From Forficula auricularia (Eukaryota; Arthropoda; Insecta; Dermaptera; Forficulidae): 64,000 bases of DNA. A program made the position numbers and the translations under genes. The stretch spans positions 10,412,757 through 10,476,756 of the forward strand of contig JALMQS010000075.1 of assembly GCA_024734495.1 (NCBI GenBank), read 5' to 3'. The notes under the pieces were generated by a model. That model had not been told where the DNA came from, did not search any database, and worked only from the letters and a program-made list of their open reading frames with translations. Of this stretch, positions 12,150 through 23,971 are shown in pieces; within the stretch, counting starts at the first letter, position 1; each line of letters starts with the position of its first letter.

Positions 12150-12876
12150 AACCGACTTCAAAAAATTAAGTGCAACAAATATAAAAATACACTAAAAGGT
12201 ATAAAATAATTATTATCTTATTTAGTTACAACTAAACGACGAAATATTAACACGAAATTACTTTAAAGTCGGTGCCAAACATATACCTTTTAGCGAATCG
12301 CACCCGACGGATCTTACTAAGTACGATTTGGCGGGTACGACTCGCTAAAAGGTATAGTTTGTTTGGCACCGACTTCAAAAAGTAATTTCGTGTTAATATT
12401 TCGTCGTTTAGTTGTAACTAAATAAGATAATAATTATTTTATACCTTTTAGTGTATTTTTATATTTGTTGCACTTAATTTTTTGAAGTCGGTTTTTATTT
12501 TTTTCTTAAAAATTTTTATTTTTCTCTTTTTAGTGATGTTATTAATAGTGATTATATCAGTCAGAACTTGACCAAATTAATATGACACCATCCCTAAGAC
12601 ACCCCTTTTCGATAAAAAAAGAACCATCGAAATCGGTTCATAAACAAAGAGGTTAGGTCTAAACAAACCTAAACAAACCTAATAAAAAAGGTCTAATACC
12701 TATGAAAAAATCGAAAAAAAATGGGACCAATCGGAAGCTAGACTGGACCCAATGCAAAAAAAATTTTCAAAATCGGTTGACAATTGGCGGAGATATGAGG
12801 TAACATAGGCACAAAAAAAAAAAAAAAAAAAAAAATTCAATCGAATAGAGAACCTCCTCCTTTTTTGAAGTCGGTT
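12150..12876 (+). mobile_element. CGACTTC foldback element, copy 3
   Basis: Complete 727-bp copy from AACCGACTTC to GAAGTCGGTT. Arms are about 12150-12270 and 12367-12493. A poly-A run of about 23 lies near 12812-12835. The sequence, including a duplicated AAACAAACCT, is nearly the same as the 726-bp copy at 39180-39905, so both are recent. It is inserted in or joined to an older copy. Confidence 0.85.
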
Positions 12877-13054
12877 AAAAAATCAAATACTGTATATAAC
12901 ATTACAGGACAGCCTGTCAAAAATATGGTACCCTTGAAAAACAGCACACTCTAGCGAGAAAAAAGTACACTACATAAAGCGCATAATAGAGAATGCACAT
13001 GTATTAATTTTTTTGGCTTGAATCCATTCTTATTTTTGCTAATTTTTAAATAAA

Positions 13055-13419
13055 ATGACTGGTTCTCTTTGCGCTGTTTATGACTGCTCTAATTGCACAA
13101 TGAAGAATTTATCGAAATCTTTTTTTAAGTTTCCAAAAGCTCAGGAGCTGTAAGTATAAGTGTATATATTTGTATTATATTTTTATTCTTGTTTTTAAAA
13201 TTGATAATATTCATAATAAATGTTTGTTGCTGTAGTTGTAAACAATGGCTTATAAAATTGGAAAGAGCCGACTTAGATGAAATTTTTAAAAATCAAGGCT
13301 CTGAAAAGTTGAATAGAACTTATTTGATTTGCTCGGATCATTTCATTGAAGAAGATTACAACAATCCAAAAAACAAATCCCAAGGGTTAGAACATCCACG
13401 AATAAGAGAAATAAAATGA
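13055..13419 (+). CDS. THAP-domain protein, transposase N-terminus
   Basis: Two exons, 13055-13149 and 13236-13419, joined by an 86-bp intron (CT/gtaagt ... gctgtag/TTGTAA). The start is MTGSLCAVYDCSNC, followed by SFFKFPKAQEL; exon 2 continues CKQWLIKLERADL, then ICSDHFIEEDY. This fits the THAP zinc finger C-x4-C ... C-x2-H (Cys6, Cys11, then CSDH), with the usual FxFP and W in between. The protein stops soon after (KSQGLEHPRIREIK), at 112 residues, so only the DNA-binding domain is left. In P-type transposons this domain recognises the element's ends; a truncated form could act as a repressor, which is inference. Confidence 0.8.
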
Positions 13420-13530
13420 TTACTTGGAAAAGGTTTATTAGTATTGAAATAGCTTGTTTACATTCGAGAGGTAAGACTAGGAATATAAAAAAATAAACAA
13501 AAATAAAAGAGAATAAAACATCGTTCAACT

Positions 13531-13868
13531 ATGCCACGACGGAACAGGTAAGTAACCTAATTTTTAATTTTATAAAGACAAATAATTTTTTAAATTTAAT
13601 GTTGATTACACATACCATTAATTTTAGTCTGAAGAAAAACAGTGTTCTATCTCTTAATTTGCCTTCGGGTTCTTTTAAAAAATATGAAAACGCACAATTT
13701 CTTTTCCCAAACGAAGGCGCCATTATTCTCAGCTGCAGTTTACAAGATATATTTAATAAACATTTTGAAGCTATTCTTAAAAAAGATAAATTGAATGTGA
13801 GCAGCAAACTTATTGAAATTGCATATGAAGTCCCCCACAAGAAAATAATACTGTTTACACGCAATTAA
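13531..13868 (+). CDS. Unrecognised short spliced ORF in THAP element
   Basis: A plausible gene model: ATG at 13531 (MPRRNS), donor AACAG/gtaagt at 13548, acceptor attttag before 13628, then LKKNSVLSLNLPSGSFKK to the stop at 13866-13868, 85 residues. Without splicing the downstream frame opens at 13599. The sequence (FLFPNEGAIILSCSLQDIFN, then KIILFTRN) matches no family I can name. By position it may be a remnant of the transposase C-terminal part. Confidence 0.4.
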
Positions 13869-14082
13869 AGGAGTTTAAATAAAAAAAGTTGTTTTTTTCC
13901 TTAGACAATAAGGATATAGTGCCTGGAGCCACCGAGCTTTTGCCGGTAGCCGAAAGTCGGATTTGACTGCAAGATTTACCTTTTGCTCGCATGGTGGCGC
14001 TCAAATTCATGAGACCAAAAACCGTTGGCTTTTCTATTGTATTTTGACAGACTGTCCTGTATTGGTATATACAGTATTTGAT

Positions 14083-14790
14083 AAAATGTATATGTTTGGC
14101 ACCGACTTCAAAAAGTAATTTCATGTTAATATTTCGTCGTTTAGTTGTAACTTATTAAGACAATTATTGTATACCTTTTAGTGTATTTTATTTTATTTTT
14201 AAGCTATTATTATTTATTTGTTGCATTTAATTTTTTGAAGTCGGTTTTATATTTTTTTTATTATAATTTTTTTTATTTTTCTCTTTTTAGTGATGTTATT
14301 AATAGTGACTTAATATAATACCTTGCATGCATCTCGTAAGAGAAAGCGTCGGGCGAATGAATTAGAAAATGATAATAAAATTCAATTCATAAATATATAA
14401 ATTCTCTCGAAACGTTTGCGGGTTTTAAATGAATGTTTTAAGATTTTTTTTATAAAAGATTTTATTTATTATAATTTTGATTATTTGCTCATAAGAATTG
14501 AGATTTACGTTATTTCGTCATTGATCATATCTTCAGAACTTGACCAAATTAATATAGTACTACCACTAAGCTACACTCTTTCCAATAAAAAAAGAATTAT
14601 TAAAATCGGTTCATGAACAAAGAAGTTATGCCTAAACAAACATATCAAAAAAGGTCCAATACCAATGAAAAAAACGGGACCAATCGGAAGCTAGACTGAA
14701 CCCAATGCAAAAAAATCATTAAAATCGGTTCACAATTGGCGAAGATATGAGGTAACAGACACACAAAAAAAAAATGTTTTCAAGAATCCC
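14083..14790 (+). mobile_element. CGACTTC foldback element, broken older copy (right half)
   Basis: Starts inside the loop (ATGTATATGTTTGGCACCGA), then one arm to GAAGTCGG at 14236, then the long tail with TCTCGAAACGTTTGCGGG, AAATCGGTTCATGAACAAAG and ACAATTGGCGAAGATATGAG. The terminal GAAGTCGGTT is missing. With 11400-12149 it flanks copy 3 and the THAP element in opposite orientations. Confidence 0.65.
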
Positions 14791-15058
14791 TCGGTCTCCT
14801 GGGATTTGTAAACAGTGGATGAGTTGGTTAAATCATCGCATTGGAATATAGAGGCCTGGATTTGATCCACAGTTGTCCCATACATTATGAAAACAATGTT
14901 TTCTTTATTTCCTAATTTACTCATAATTTATCAATAACTAGTTGCCTTTGCAATAAAGCTTCAATTAAATTTCGCATCATCGCCTTTCAAAAGAGAATAA
15001 TTATCTGTTAAAGAAACTTAAGAAAGAGATTTAAAATTTTTTTATAATTTTAGGTTAA

Positions 15059-15247
15059 AAAATAAAATGAGAGATGGATCTTCTGTTTTTAAATAAAATA
15101 ATTATTAATTATTTCGTAGAGACTATAGTTTCGAAGGCATTGCCTTCATCATCAGTCTATCACAAATATTTGTGTAACTATAGTCTCTAGAAATAATTAA
15201 AAATTATTTTATTTAAAAACAGAAGACTCCATCTCTCATTTTATTTT
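15059..15247. repeat. Hammerhead-bearing palindrome, locus 2
   Basis: Arms contain AATGAGAGATGGA/TCCATCTCTCATT, CTTCTGTTTTTAAATAAAAT and its complement, and GAGACTATAG/CTATAGTCTC. The left half holds a complete ribozyme on the minus strand. The right half keeps only the stem III and cleavage-site end. Confidence 0.8.
15121..15155 (-). ncRNA. Hammerhead ribozyme core, intact, locus 2
   Basis: Minus strand: TAGA-CTGATGA, U, stem II GAAGGC/GCCTTC with a 3-nt loop, GAAAC-TATA-GTC, then TCTA, so stem I has 4 bp (TAGA/TCTA). Cleavage is predicted after the C at 15121. It is sense to mGluR, inside the 27.5-kb intron. Confidence 0.75.
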
Positions 15248-15285
15248 TACTTTATCCAATGCAAAGCATGGGTAAAGTATTGTTT
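15246..15285 (+). repeat. Helentron-like family, 5'-end fragment
   Basis: TTTACTTTATCCAATGCAAA followed by GCATGGGTAAAGTATTG matches only the first 40 bp of the family at 38157, 57984 and 60475. Confidence 0.6.
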
Positions 15286-16564
15286 AACCTAAAATAAAAA
15301 CAATTCTGTTACCATCGACAGTGAAATCTTTTATATACGTATGGTAACTTAAGTAATTTGAGAGCAATTTACATTAGCGAGGTTGACAACGATATGGGAA
15401 CTGATGCTTTCAAAATTGGCACTGTTTTGACTGGTTCATTTTATATTAAATAAAATGAATGAATTTTCTAAAATCACGTATTTTATATTACAATGGTAAA
15501 GAGAATTGTTATTGAGAATATAATGATGATATTCATTCACATTATTTCTTCAATAGAATATTTTAGAAAAAAAGTTTAGAAATATGCAGTATAAAAGCAA
15601 GGACTTATTCAATCAATTTTTTCCAAAATTTATTGCCAAAGAATATCCATTTATGTTTATTTTTATTCTTGTATATATATATTTTTCCATATTAATGGTA
15701 GTGTTTGAGTGAAAAAACGAATCATTGAATAAAAAATGTCAATATTTTCGGAAAATTACCACCAAGGTTTTACTTGATTTATTCAAATGCAATTTTCACA
15801 GTTCTTGGAATAGGCCGAATAATAAATTCACCCTCCCGGGCAAATTCAATTATCTACAAATTTTTATTTAGAAATGGCATAATTTGGCAATTAAATTATT
15901 TAGCCAAGGAATTCAATAAAATATGTTTTCATTTGATTACCTACTTCACTTATCTTAATCTTAGTATATAAATAAAAAAATAAAAATAAATGTGACAAGA
16001 AAAAATGAGAAAAAATATTTATTCATTAAACAAATTTCATCAATTTAGCAAATAAAAAAATGCTTCCACTCATCATTTAGTATGTAAATTTAAATTGAAA
16101 TAAATTCATGGTTTATGTTAATGTCTTGATAATGAATTGCACTGCTGAGATGTTTTATTACATATACACATTCACAAAAAAAAAAAAAAAAAAAAGCGAA
16201 AACATGACTTTCGCAGAATATTTATTTAAAAAATATTCTAGAAAAAAACGCCGTATTTTTGGTTTTTTGTTTATTCAAAAAAATTATAAATTGTATTAAT
16301 CGAATAAAAAGAAATCGAATTTCTTCGAAAAGCGAATATACAAATTTTTACTTTTTTTACTTTAAACGTATCTTATTTAAGTCGAATTTCTCGAGCTTAT
16401 GATTATCATATAAGTCGGGATCGAAGGCATGAAGAAGTCTACTTAAAATCAAAAATAGCTAGTGATTTCTGATTACTGATGGAAGGATAAACATTAATTA
16501 ATTCATTTTTTACACCACTGAAGATAAAGTCAAGCATCAGCAAATTTAATGAAAATATATAGAA
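15286..16564. other. Unassigned AT-rich intron sequence
   Basis: No supported gene or named repeat. Poly-A runs, e.g. 16178-16194. Short open frames here are the product of base composition. Confidence 0.5.
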
Positions 16565-17760
16565 ATCTCATCATCATCATTGAGTATACAGTCCTAAGAC
16601 TGGTTTGATGCAACAATCCGTCTCCATTCGACTCTGTCCCCCGCCAGCTGTTTGACCTTCTTAGGGCCGGTTGTATAGTCGCAAAGTAAATGCTTTTTAC
16701 AACTAACAAAGGGTAGATGGTAAATGGAAGGACTGGGGTGGCCAATCCCTCCATTTAGCATCTATCCTTTGTTAGTTGTAAAAAGCATTTACTTTGCGAT
16801 ATACAACTCGGACCTAAAAGTCTCGCATCCCATATTCCCAATTATTTGGTTGAAATATTCTGGTCTGGGCCTTTCCCTTCCCCTTTTCTTTCCTATCTCC
16901 CCCTCCAAGATATCCCTAAGCAGTCCCCCATGTCTCAGTGTGCGCCCCAACATCTGACCTCTTCTCTTCTTCAGACTCTTCCACAAGGTTCTTCTTTCTC
17001 CGATTCTTCCAAGAACTTCTTCATTTGTAATTTTATCCATCCATTTGATATTCATCATTCTTCTGTAGCACCACATTTCGAAAGCCTCTAATCTCTTTCT
17101 CTCCGCTTTTCTAATTGTCCAGGTTTCACACCCGTACATGGCTATGTCCCATACATATCTCTTCAATAGCAACTTCCTGTTTCCTAATCTGATTGAAGAG
17201 GAGCATAGTAGTTTTTGTTTTGAATTAAACCCAATTTTTGCTTGGGCAATTCTTGATTTAATTTTGTTTTACGCTCCTCCCATCCCATGTTATTTTACTT
17301 CCTAGGTAGCGGAATTCCTTAACTCCTTCTAGGTTTTCTTGGTTAATTTTGATTCATTCCTGTCTCGTTTGTTTTTTTGTACAAACTAGGACCTTGGTTT
17401 TATTCGTGTTTATTTTCATTTTGATTTCTTCTATTAGGATTTGGTTAATTCCATTCAGGGCGTCCTGTAATTCTTTTTTATTGCTTCCTAGAAGGGCAAT
17501 GTCATCGGCAAATTTTAACATAGCGATCTTTTGATCTTGGATTTCGATACCTGTATCAATTTTGTCTTTGAATTATTTTAATCGCTTCTTCTATGTATAA
17601 GTTGAAAATCATGGGTGATAAGCACGCATCCTGTCTTACACCTTTTTTTATTTTGGCTTCTCTTTGCTCATCTCCAATATTTATTATTGCCATCTGGTTT
17701 TGTTATAGATTGTAGATTAGTCTTCTCTCCCTGAGAGAAATCTAGTTCATACTTTATTTC
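16565..17760 (-). pseudogene. LINE reverse transcriptase pseudogene (RTE-like), interrupted
   Basis: Minus-strand pieces in order: VRQDACLSPMIFNLYIEEAI (about 17640-17575), MLKFADDIALLGSNKKELQ with the FADD catalytic box (about 17525), a degraded middle, MYGCETWTIRKAERKRLEAF (about 17140), GRIGERRTLWKSLKKRRGQM and NQIIGNMGCETF (to about 16815). After a 151-bp MITE it resumes as KKVKQLAGDRVEWRRIVASN up to about 16575, with a GATGATGATGA-type tail. Several stops and frameshifts. The arrangement is that of arthropod RTE/Jockey-like LINEs. It is antisense to nothing known and intronic to mGluR. Confidence 0.85.
16664..16814. mobile_element. 151-bp foldback MITE inserted in the LINE
   Basis: GGGCCGGTTGTATAGTCGCA at one end and the complement of GGTCCGAGTTGTATATCGCA at the other. 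The arms continue through AAAGTAAATGCTTTTT and TGTTAG to a short loop (ggaaggactgggg). TA is present on both sides (16662-16663, 16815-16816). It splits the LINE's conserved C-terminal sequence. Confidence 0.8.
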
Positions 17761-19916
17761 ATAGAGCTTCGTTATTAATAAATAAAAAATAAAAAACAGG
17801 ACGCTTACGGAGAGATTTTTTTATCAACCAGAAGTCGGTAGCTAGTCGGCTGTTAAAGCTAGAGGCTTGAAATTTATCGATTCTTATGATTACCCAAAAG
17901 TGCTGATTAAAATAAAAAATTTGCGCATCCCGTCCAACTGGGTACGATTGAATAGGTATTTTAAAAACATGTTTTGGGGGGGGGTTTATTTTGAATCTTC
18001 ATTAGTGCTCCTTGGCCTTAGAAAGTTACTAACAGTATGTTGACCCCTTTAAATATCCTACTCTTTGATGTAAAAATCTATGGGAGACAATAAATAAATG
18101 ATGGTCAGGACAAATGGAAAGGTTTCCATTTATTTTAAATTCTTCATCAGTGCACTGTTTCTAGATTCAATGTTTATATCCTTGAAAATATTATAAATTT
18201 CTACGAGAGTGAGACCATTAGAATTCATTACTCTTTAATAGAAAAGATAATCCCTTCCCTGAGCAAAATATATATGTATTTTCAACTCAAAGTCAGGATT
18301 ATTATTGATAAAACTTTTGGAAAAGAGAGAAAATCTTTTTCGTTCAGTAACAATTAAATATTCCAAAAGAAAAGAACAATTTGATTGATAGTCAGAAAAA
18401 TTTTAAACTCGATATATTTTGGATGATTGCCCGAAATATATCGAGTTTGTTTTTTTTAAGAAAATTTTTGTCTTTCAATTACCTACGTAAGAAAAAACTC
18501 ACTTAGAATTTTTTTGCCTATGAAAAAAATATCAATTTATATTTTAAGGGTGTCTTCAAAATTGGTAATATATATTATTATAATTATTATTATATTAGTG
18601 GCGGTTGGTGACTTTTCAAACAGGGAATGCTGTCCAAAAAAATATTCTTCATTTTTTGAATTTTTATTTTAATCTTCGATTTTTTTTTGCAAATTTCATC
18701 GAATTTCATTATTCGTCAAATTTTAAATTAGATTTTTTAAAAATATATTTTGGAACTTTCTCCCCCAAAGGAATACAGCTTTGTGTGAGTGAGGGTAAGA
18801 GTCAGAAATTAAATCTTGTGACTTAAACTCCACAGTCCCTGAGATAGAAATCGACCATCTTCCACAATAAATCAGCCTGTCCTATAAGAAATTCTTAAAT
18901 TTCTCCTAATTCTATTGCTATAAGCAAGATATGACTTGTCTTTAGCACTCTTAGTTATTTCCGATCTTATATATTGAGAGTTGTTAGAAATGGATTATTC
19001 CAAAAATTCCCGAATCATCTTTATTTATTCGCTTTTTTGTATTATTTCTATTTTAATAGTTCCTCTGTGAGAACAATTTGTATTCGACTAAAACTCGTTT
19101 GAACTTGTCTTTGATATGCTTGAACTGGAAGATATACTAGACTTCAAACCTTCTATTGGCACCCTTTACGGAAAAATCATTTATTTTAATTGCCCCTTGA
19201 AACTATGCAACAATATTATTTCAATTAGAGAACAAATTTATTTATCAAAACAAAAAAATGTCTTTTATAGAAATATTTGAAATAGCGGATGTTAATTAAA
19301 TGAGAAATTAAATAAGGACAATGTTATCAAAAATTTTAGTAGATTTTTATGTAAATATTATGTCACAAAGTTTCACCCCTTAAACCGAACAATAACTTGC
19401 TGACGGACAATAATTTGAAAATTTAAAGATCCTCCTGAAATTTTGAAGTCGACCTTATGTATTTATGAAAATACTCTAAATGTTTGAAATTTTAGGGATG
19501 CGCCACATCCTCAGAATCCATGGACCGCACGCAACTGATAAATTTATATATATAATATATAGTATATACGTACTTTTATTATTTGGACAATATGATGGTG
19601 TTTCCGGAAGAATGAATAATTAATTATATATTGGGTATAAATCCTCAAGAGAATAAAATCTTCATTTGCTAAACAAAGAAAGAAAATAAAATCCTGACTT
19701 TGGAAAAAATAAAGGTTTCTTGGAATGGGATTGCAAATGGTTGATGAGCGTAGAGGGGTTTTCGAATTTATCGTTCGGAACGTTGAAAAGGATCTCTCAA
19801 GGGTGGCTTTTCGAATTTCCTATTCAATCAGGATCGATTACAATTAGTAAGTGGTTGTGAATAACTTTGCTATATTTAACTGTGCAAATTAAATGGATTA
19901 ATCATTAGAAATTCGC
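17761..19916. other. Unassigned AT-rich intron sequence with a hairpin
   Basis: No supported gene. One 16-bp perfect stem, AAACTCGATATATTT(T)/(G)AAATATATCGAGTTT at 18405-18448, with a 12-nt loop. Confidence 0.5.
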
Positions 19917-19924
19917 CTTTTTAG

Positions 19925-20300
19925 CAGTGGTGGATCAAGTCAAGTGGGGGCCCTAACCGGTAAAATAACGGAGCCCTCAAACTCAATTAAACAAAAAATC
20001 AAAAAAATCTGAATCATGAACGATTATATCCAAATTTTGGTATTTAATAACAAAACATTTATTTTTTTCAAATAATTTTTCATAAAATATATGATAAATT
20101 AGTTCAGTTGGATTATTGAAAGAAACAATCCTTATTTAGAAGTGAATTAAAAAATCGAGGTGTTGATACGTTTCTAAAATTGAATACAAGTGTTATAAAA
20201 CAATGTTTAAGAAAATACTTTAACAGAATCGGCCTTTTTTGGGGCCCCTTAAAAGCACGAGGCCCCCGCAGCAGCTCATTCCGCTTATCCTATGCCACTG
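19925..20300. mobile_element. hAT MITE with perfect 8-bp target duplication
   Basis: Ends CAGTGGTGGATC and TATGCCACTG, flanked by CTTTTTAG at 19917-19924 and 20301-20308. The 376 bp have no ORF. Internal landmarks are GGGGGCCCTAACCGG and its mirrored GGGGCCCCTT region. CAGTGG-type ends and 8-bp duplications are diagnostic of the hAT superfamily. Confidence 0.9.
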
Positions 20301-20329
20301 CTTTTTAGTTCAATGTACATTGGAACCTA

Positions 20330-20550
20330 GGGGTGATCCGCGATTGGAAGTAGGTGTACACCTCTTTGGAAGTATTTTGTAAATACTTGGAAATATTTGG
20401 ATGTAGGTACTTGGAAATATTTGGAAATACTTGGAAATATTTGGAAGTACTTGGAAATATTTGGAATACTTGAAATATTTGGAAGTACTTGGAAATATTT
20501 GTAAGTACAAGTGGAAGTTTGTGTACAGCATATTAGGTCGCGGTTCACCC
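20330..20550. repeat. Minisatellite between 13-bp inverted repeats
   Basis: GGGTGATCCGCGA (20330-20342) faces TCGCGGTTCACCC (20538-20550). Between them, about 20355-20515, is a run of about 19-20-bp units of the type TACTTGGAAATATTTGGAAG, some shortened. No long ORF that I would call a gene. Confidence 0.75.
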
Positions 20551-20569
20551 TTCGATTGGAACTATCCAT

Positions 20570-22619
20570 TTTGGAGTATATTATATTATACTCCCCAAGC
20601 ACATAACCAGAATGTTTTTTGTTTTTTTATAAATAACTCAAAAACGGCGAAAATTGTTTTGATAAAAAAAAAAATTGAGTGAATTCAGTGCATCGAATTT
20701 TTTATTTTAAGAGATATTATTTTTGTCTGTTAGAAAGTAGGTACCTAATTACGTGTGCTATCAAATTTGTGTACTCTCTAGTTCAAAACCCAATGAAAGT
20801 ATTAAAGGAGAATTTTATATTTAGATATTTTATATTATTATTAATAGCTGACTAGATTTTTGTTAAAATTGGACCAAAATTGAGTGAGGGGGGGGGTTAA
20901 AAATTTGAATCTAATGTCAAATTTAGCCGAAATTTACACAATTACTCTTTAGGACACCCTGGAAATATTGAATAAAAATTAATTTGATTTTTTTTATCTA
21001 AATTAAAAAAAAGAGCAGATGCCAACATTTTTGAAGGAGGGAATTTGTATATATATATTTTCAATAATACATGTATATCTTCTACCTGTAGGTATACTTA
21101 CACTTTTTTTTGATAAAGGAAGTGTTTTCCCCAAACGTTTGATATTTGATTAATCAATATTAAATTTATATTTTTTAAGAGGTTTGCACTTATACTATAT
21201 ATGTATATTTGTATTTTGGACTACACCCCTTTTGAACGTGCATCTATTTCTTTTGAAAACAACACGTAAAGTGATACTAATAGCCTTGGGGTAGTTTATA
21301 GTCTTTGAGCAGCTTCCCTAACAGGATGAAAGTGTTCTAATTGATTAAATAACGATATTCATCATTTAATGGGATAAATTTTCCATCCACTTTATTTTAT
21401 TTCTTAGCTCGTTTACCCTTGAAGCAATTTGTGTTCCCTTGATGAATTTCGATATATCTTTCCATGCATTCTTTGCTGATGATAATTATATTAATTTAAT
21501 CCCTTAATAGAATAATGAAGAGAGTGGAGCCCTCGCTGGGACCAAATTGATAAGGTGTTTCACCAGCGAAGAGGTAGAGCTCGTCCTGATTAAAGCTGCA
21601 TTGAGCGAGAGTTAATTAACTTGGCTCAGACATAATCGACGTTCTTGTTTTCCTAATATACATGCAGCTCATTTCTCATTCCCCTAAAGAATTGGTTACT
21701 TGAATCTCATAGAAGTCAAGTCACTCAGCACTTGGTACAAGGGTGCGTTCAAGAATGGTGCTTTGACTAGAAAGAGCATAATCTATTTAGACTATGTTCA
21801 TTGAGAAATGAGAAATCGTAATTCCGATCATTTAAACTCTGGGGTAGGTCATTCAGAATAGAAATAACTTATCAAATAGCTCTTTTGAATATTGCACTGT
21901 AGAATGCGTACAAATGGACTGAAATCTAAAAAATTGAAATAACTTAATTATTTAATGATTTTAAAATTCTCTTCAAAGAATAGAAATAAGGTTCTATTCT
22001 TAATGTCCTAGAGTAGTAGAAAATTCCATTTAGTTCTCAAATGCAGAGATTAAATGAGGTAGAAAGAAGTCATACCATCTTTGTTAATCTTATAATAAAA
22101 AATATATTTTATTTTTGGTCCCATAAAAAAATTCGATCCTTAAAAAAATAATCATTTTATTAGTTGTAAATTTCAAGTTTGTATCTTATTTAGTTACTAG
22201 CTACAACGCTTAGCCAGATAGACGTAGGGATAGATATTATATCGGCAAAAATATGGTTGTTAAATTACTTAAAGTCGCATGAGATATTATCTATAGGATT
22301 AAACCCTATTTTGTCATTAACTGGTAGACAATTTTGATCACTAAATCTTTCTTCTAATCAATTTCTGATTATTAATAATAATTAATCAGACACAAAAATA
22401 GGCATATGTTAAACATGATGGTGAAAAGATGAGCTTGAGGAATATGGTCATCTGTTCATACAGCCGCTGATTGCCGGCAGACCTATTCTGTAAAAGGGCT
22501 CTTGTATTCTATATAAGAAAAACAATTTATAGGCCAAATAAAGATGACTTCTAGACTTTACCATAAAAGACAGTGTAAAACAAATGTGTTTGTATGAATT
22601 TTTACTTTTTTCTAACAAG
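20570..22619. other. Unassigned AT-rich intron sequence
   Basis: No supported gene or named repeat. A G-run at 20886-20895. Around 21520-21620 there is a GC-richer patch (GGGACCAAATTGATAAGG) that I do not recognise. Confidence 0.5.
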
Positions 22620-22623
22620 GTGT

Positions 22624-23971
22624 TAAAATGGTAACAACCCATTTTCGCACATTGTTGAACAAAGAATCGAATTTAGAAGTATGTTTTTTTTATGCATAGT
22701 AGAGTTAAAAAATCTTAAATCTGAACTTTTTCAAAATTTATTAATTTAATAACTTAAAAATAGGAAAGAGATTAACCAGTCAAGCCAAATATAGAATAAA
22801 TTTCGTAAAAATTAGTTTATTTGTCATATTTAAAGAGAAGCTGGCTTAAGCCGGGATTATCTAAAGTCATTCGTGGTATATGAGCTTTAAGGCCCAGTTC
22901 TGAATATAGTCAGGGGAATGAGATTAGTCAGGGTCCAAACACCCTCATATAACAAAATAGAACATTATGATTGGCGATGTCCCTTAGAAGGGGTAGAAAA
23001 CTAAGAATTATATAAAACATAGCCCCCACACATCAAGGAGACACAATCGGAAATGCATAAAGAGGATGACACGAAGAAATATCTCTCTCTATTATTTTAT
23101 CCAGCTCTTACCTTACATCTCTATATATTATACCTCTACCTATATTACTCTATTACATTATCCAGCGCTATTACTCTATCTTCTTTACATTATATTCTCC
23201 ACTCTCTATTACTCGATCTCACGAGTATATTTCTTCTTCCTGGAGTCGTTTTTGCGGGCATTTTCATTCATCAACTTGCTAGCCCCTCCATTGGCACTTC
23301 TATCATTAGCACGATAGCTAATTGAATAGCACGGACAAGAATATCTGTCCGGCTCTCGTGAAGACATCACGGAAGATTATCAAAAAGGCGAGACTCCAGG
23401 CCCGTTACACACTCTTCGACGTGGCAGTCTACGGAACCTGAGCGAGAGGGAGTGCGGCACAGCTAGCGCTGTTGAAGTATTTGAACCAGTCAGCACACTT
23501 CAAGAGCAAACGTAATCAATCATAATTTCTTTGAACGATCTCCGTTCACCCTTTAAAGCCATCAAATCATTTAATTCTTTCTGACTGTTAAATTCACCAA
23601 GGACCTCAATAAATCATATATTATACATTGAATTCTTGATTATCTTTCACTGTTAAGAAAATTCCCCATTCTCCTTTGCAGCTAGAATTCATTTAAGTAT
23701 TTTTATTTTATTTTTGCCTATTTAGAATTATTTTTTTATTTTTTTTTGTAAATTCATTGCATCAGATTAACTTCAGTAACGTAAAATTTGAACATAAGAG
23801 TAAATTCAGTAGTTTATCAAACTAGTACAACGAGATACACTGAGTTACACCACCACCACCACGTCTATAAAGGTTAGTATTCTCACACTCAGGAATATTC
23901 CCCTTAAACGTCCCCTTACCAAGCTAATTTCCAGACCCCTCCAACCACCTACCCTCCCTAACCCCATTGCA
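22624..23971 (+). repeat. 5' LTR
   Basis: 1,348 bp. It differs from the 3' LTR at about four columns that I could find (22823, 23148 and two in the T-run near 23738). Candidate promoter: TATATAAAAC near 23011. Candidate polyadenylation signal: AATAAATCATA near 23610. Open frames inside the LTR (e.g. MHKEDDTKK...) repeat in both LTRs and are not credible genes. Confidence 0.9.

Larger units (their letters stand above)
12882..14082 (+). mobile_element. THAP-domain DNA transposon (P-like), internally deleted
   Basis: Terminal inverted repeats of about 41 bp: ATCAAATACTGTATATA then TACAGGACAGCCTGTCAAAA at the left, with the complement at 14042-14082 and few mismatches. It encodes a spliced THAP DNA-binding domain, and a second short spliced ORF, but has no room for the catalytic part of a P-type transposase. 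CGACTTC material lies on both sides. I found no clean 8-bp target duplication, so the exact ends are uncertain. Confidence 0.75.

Noticed and set aside
13529..13864. 111-codon minus-strand open frame in the THAP element
   Set aside because: Shadow of the plus-strand ORF, which has matching splice sites.
14790..14910. tRNA-like stretch (GATGAGTTGGTTAAATCA, GGATTTGATCC)
   Set aside because: The A and B boxes are poor and there is no foldable cloverleaf. Possibly an old SINE fragment, but I cannot support it.
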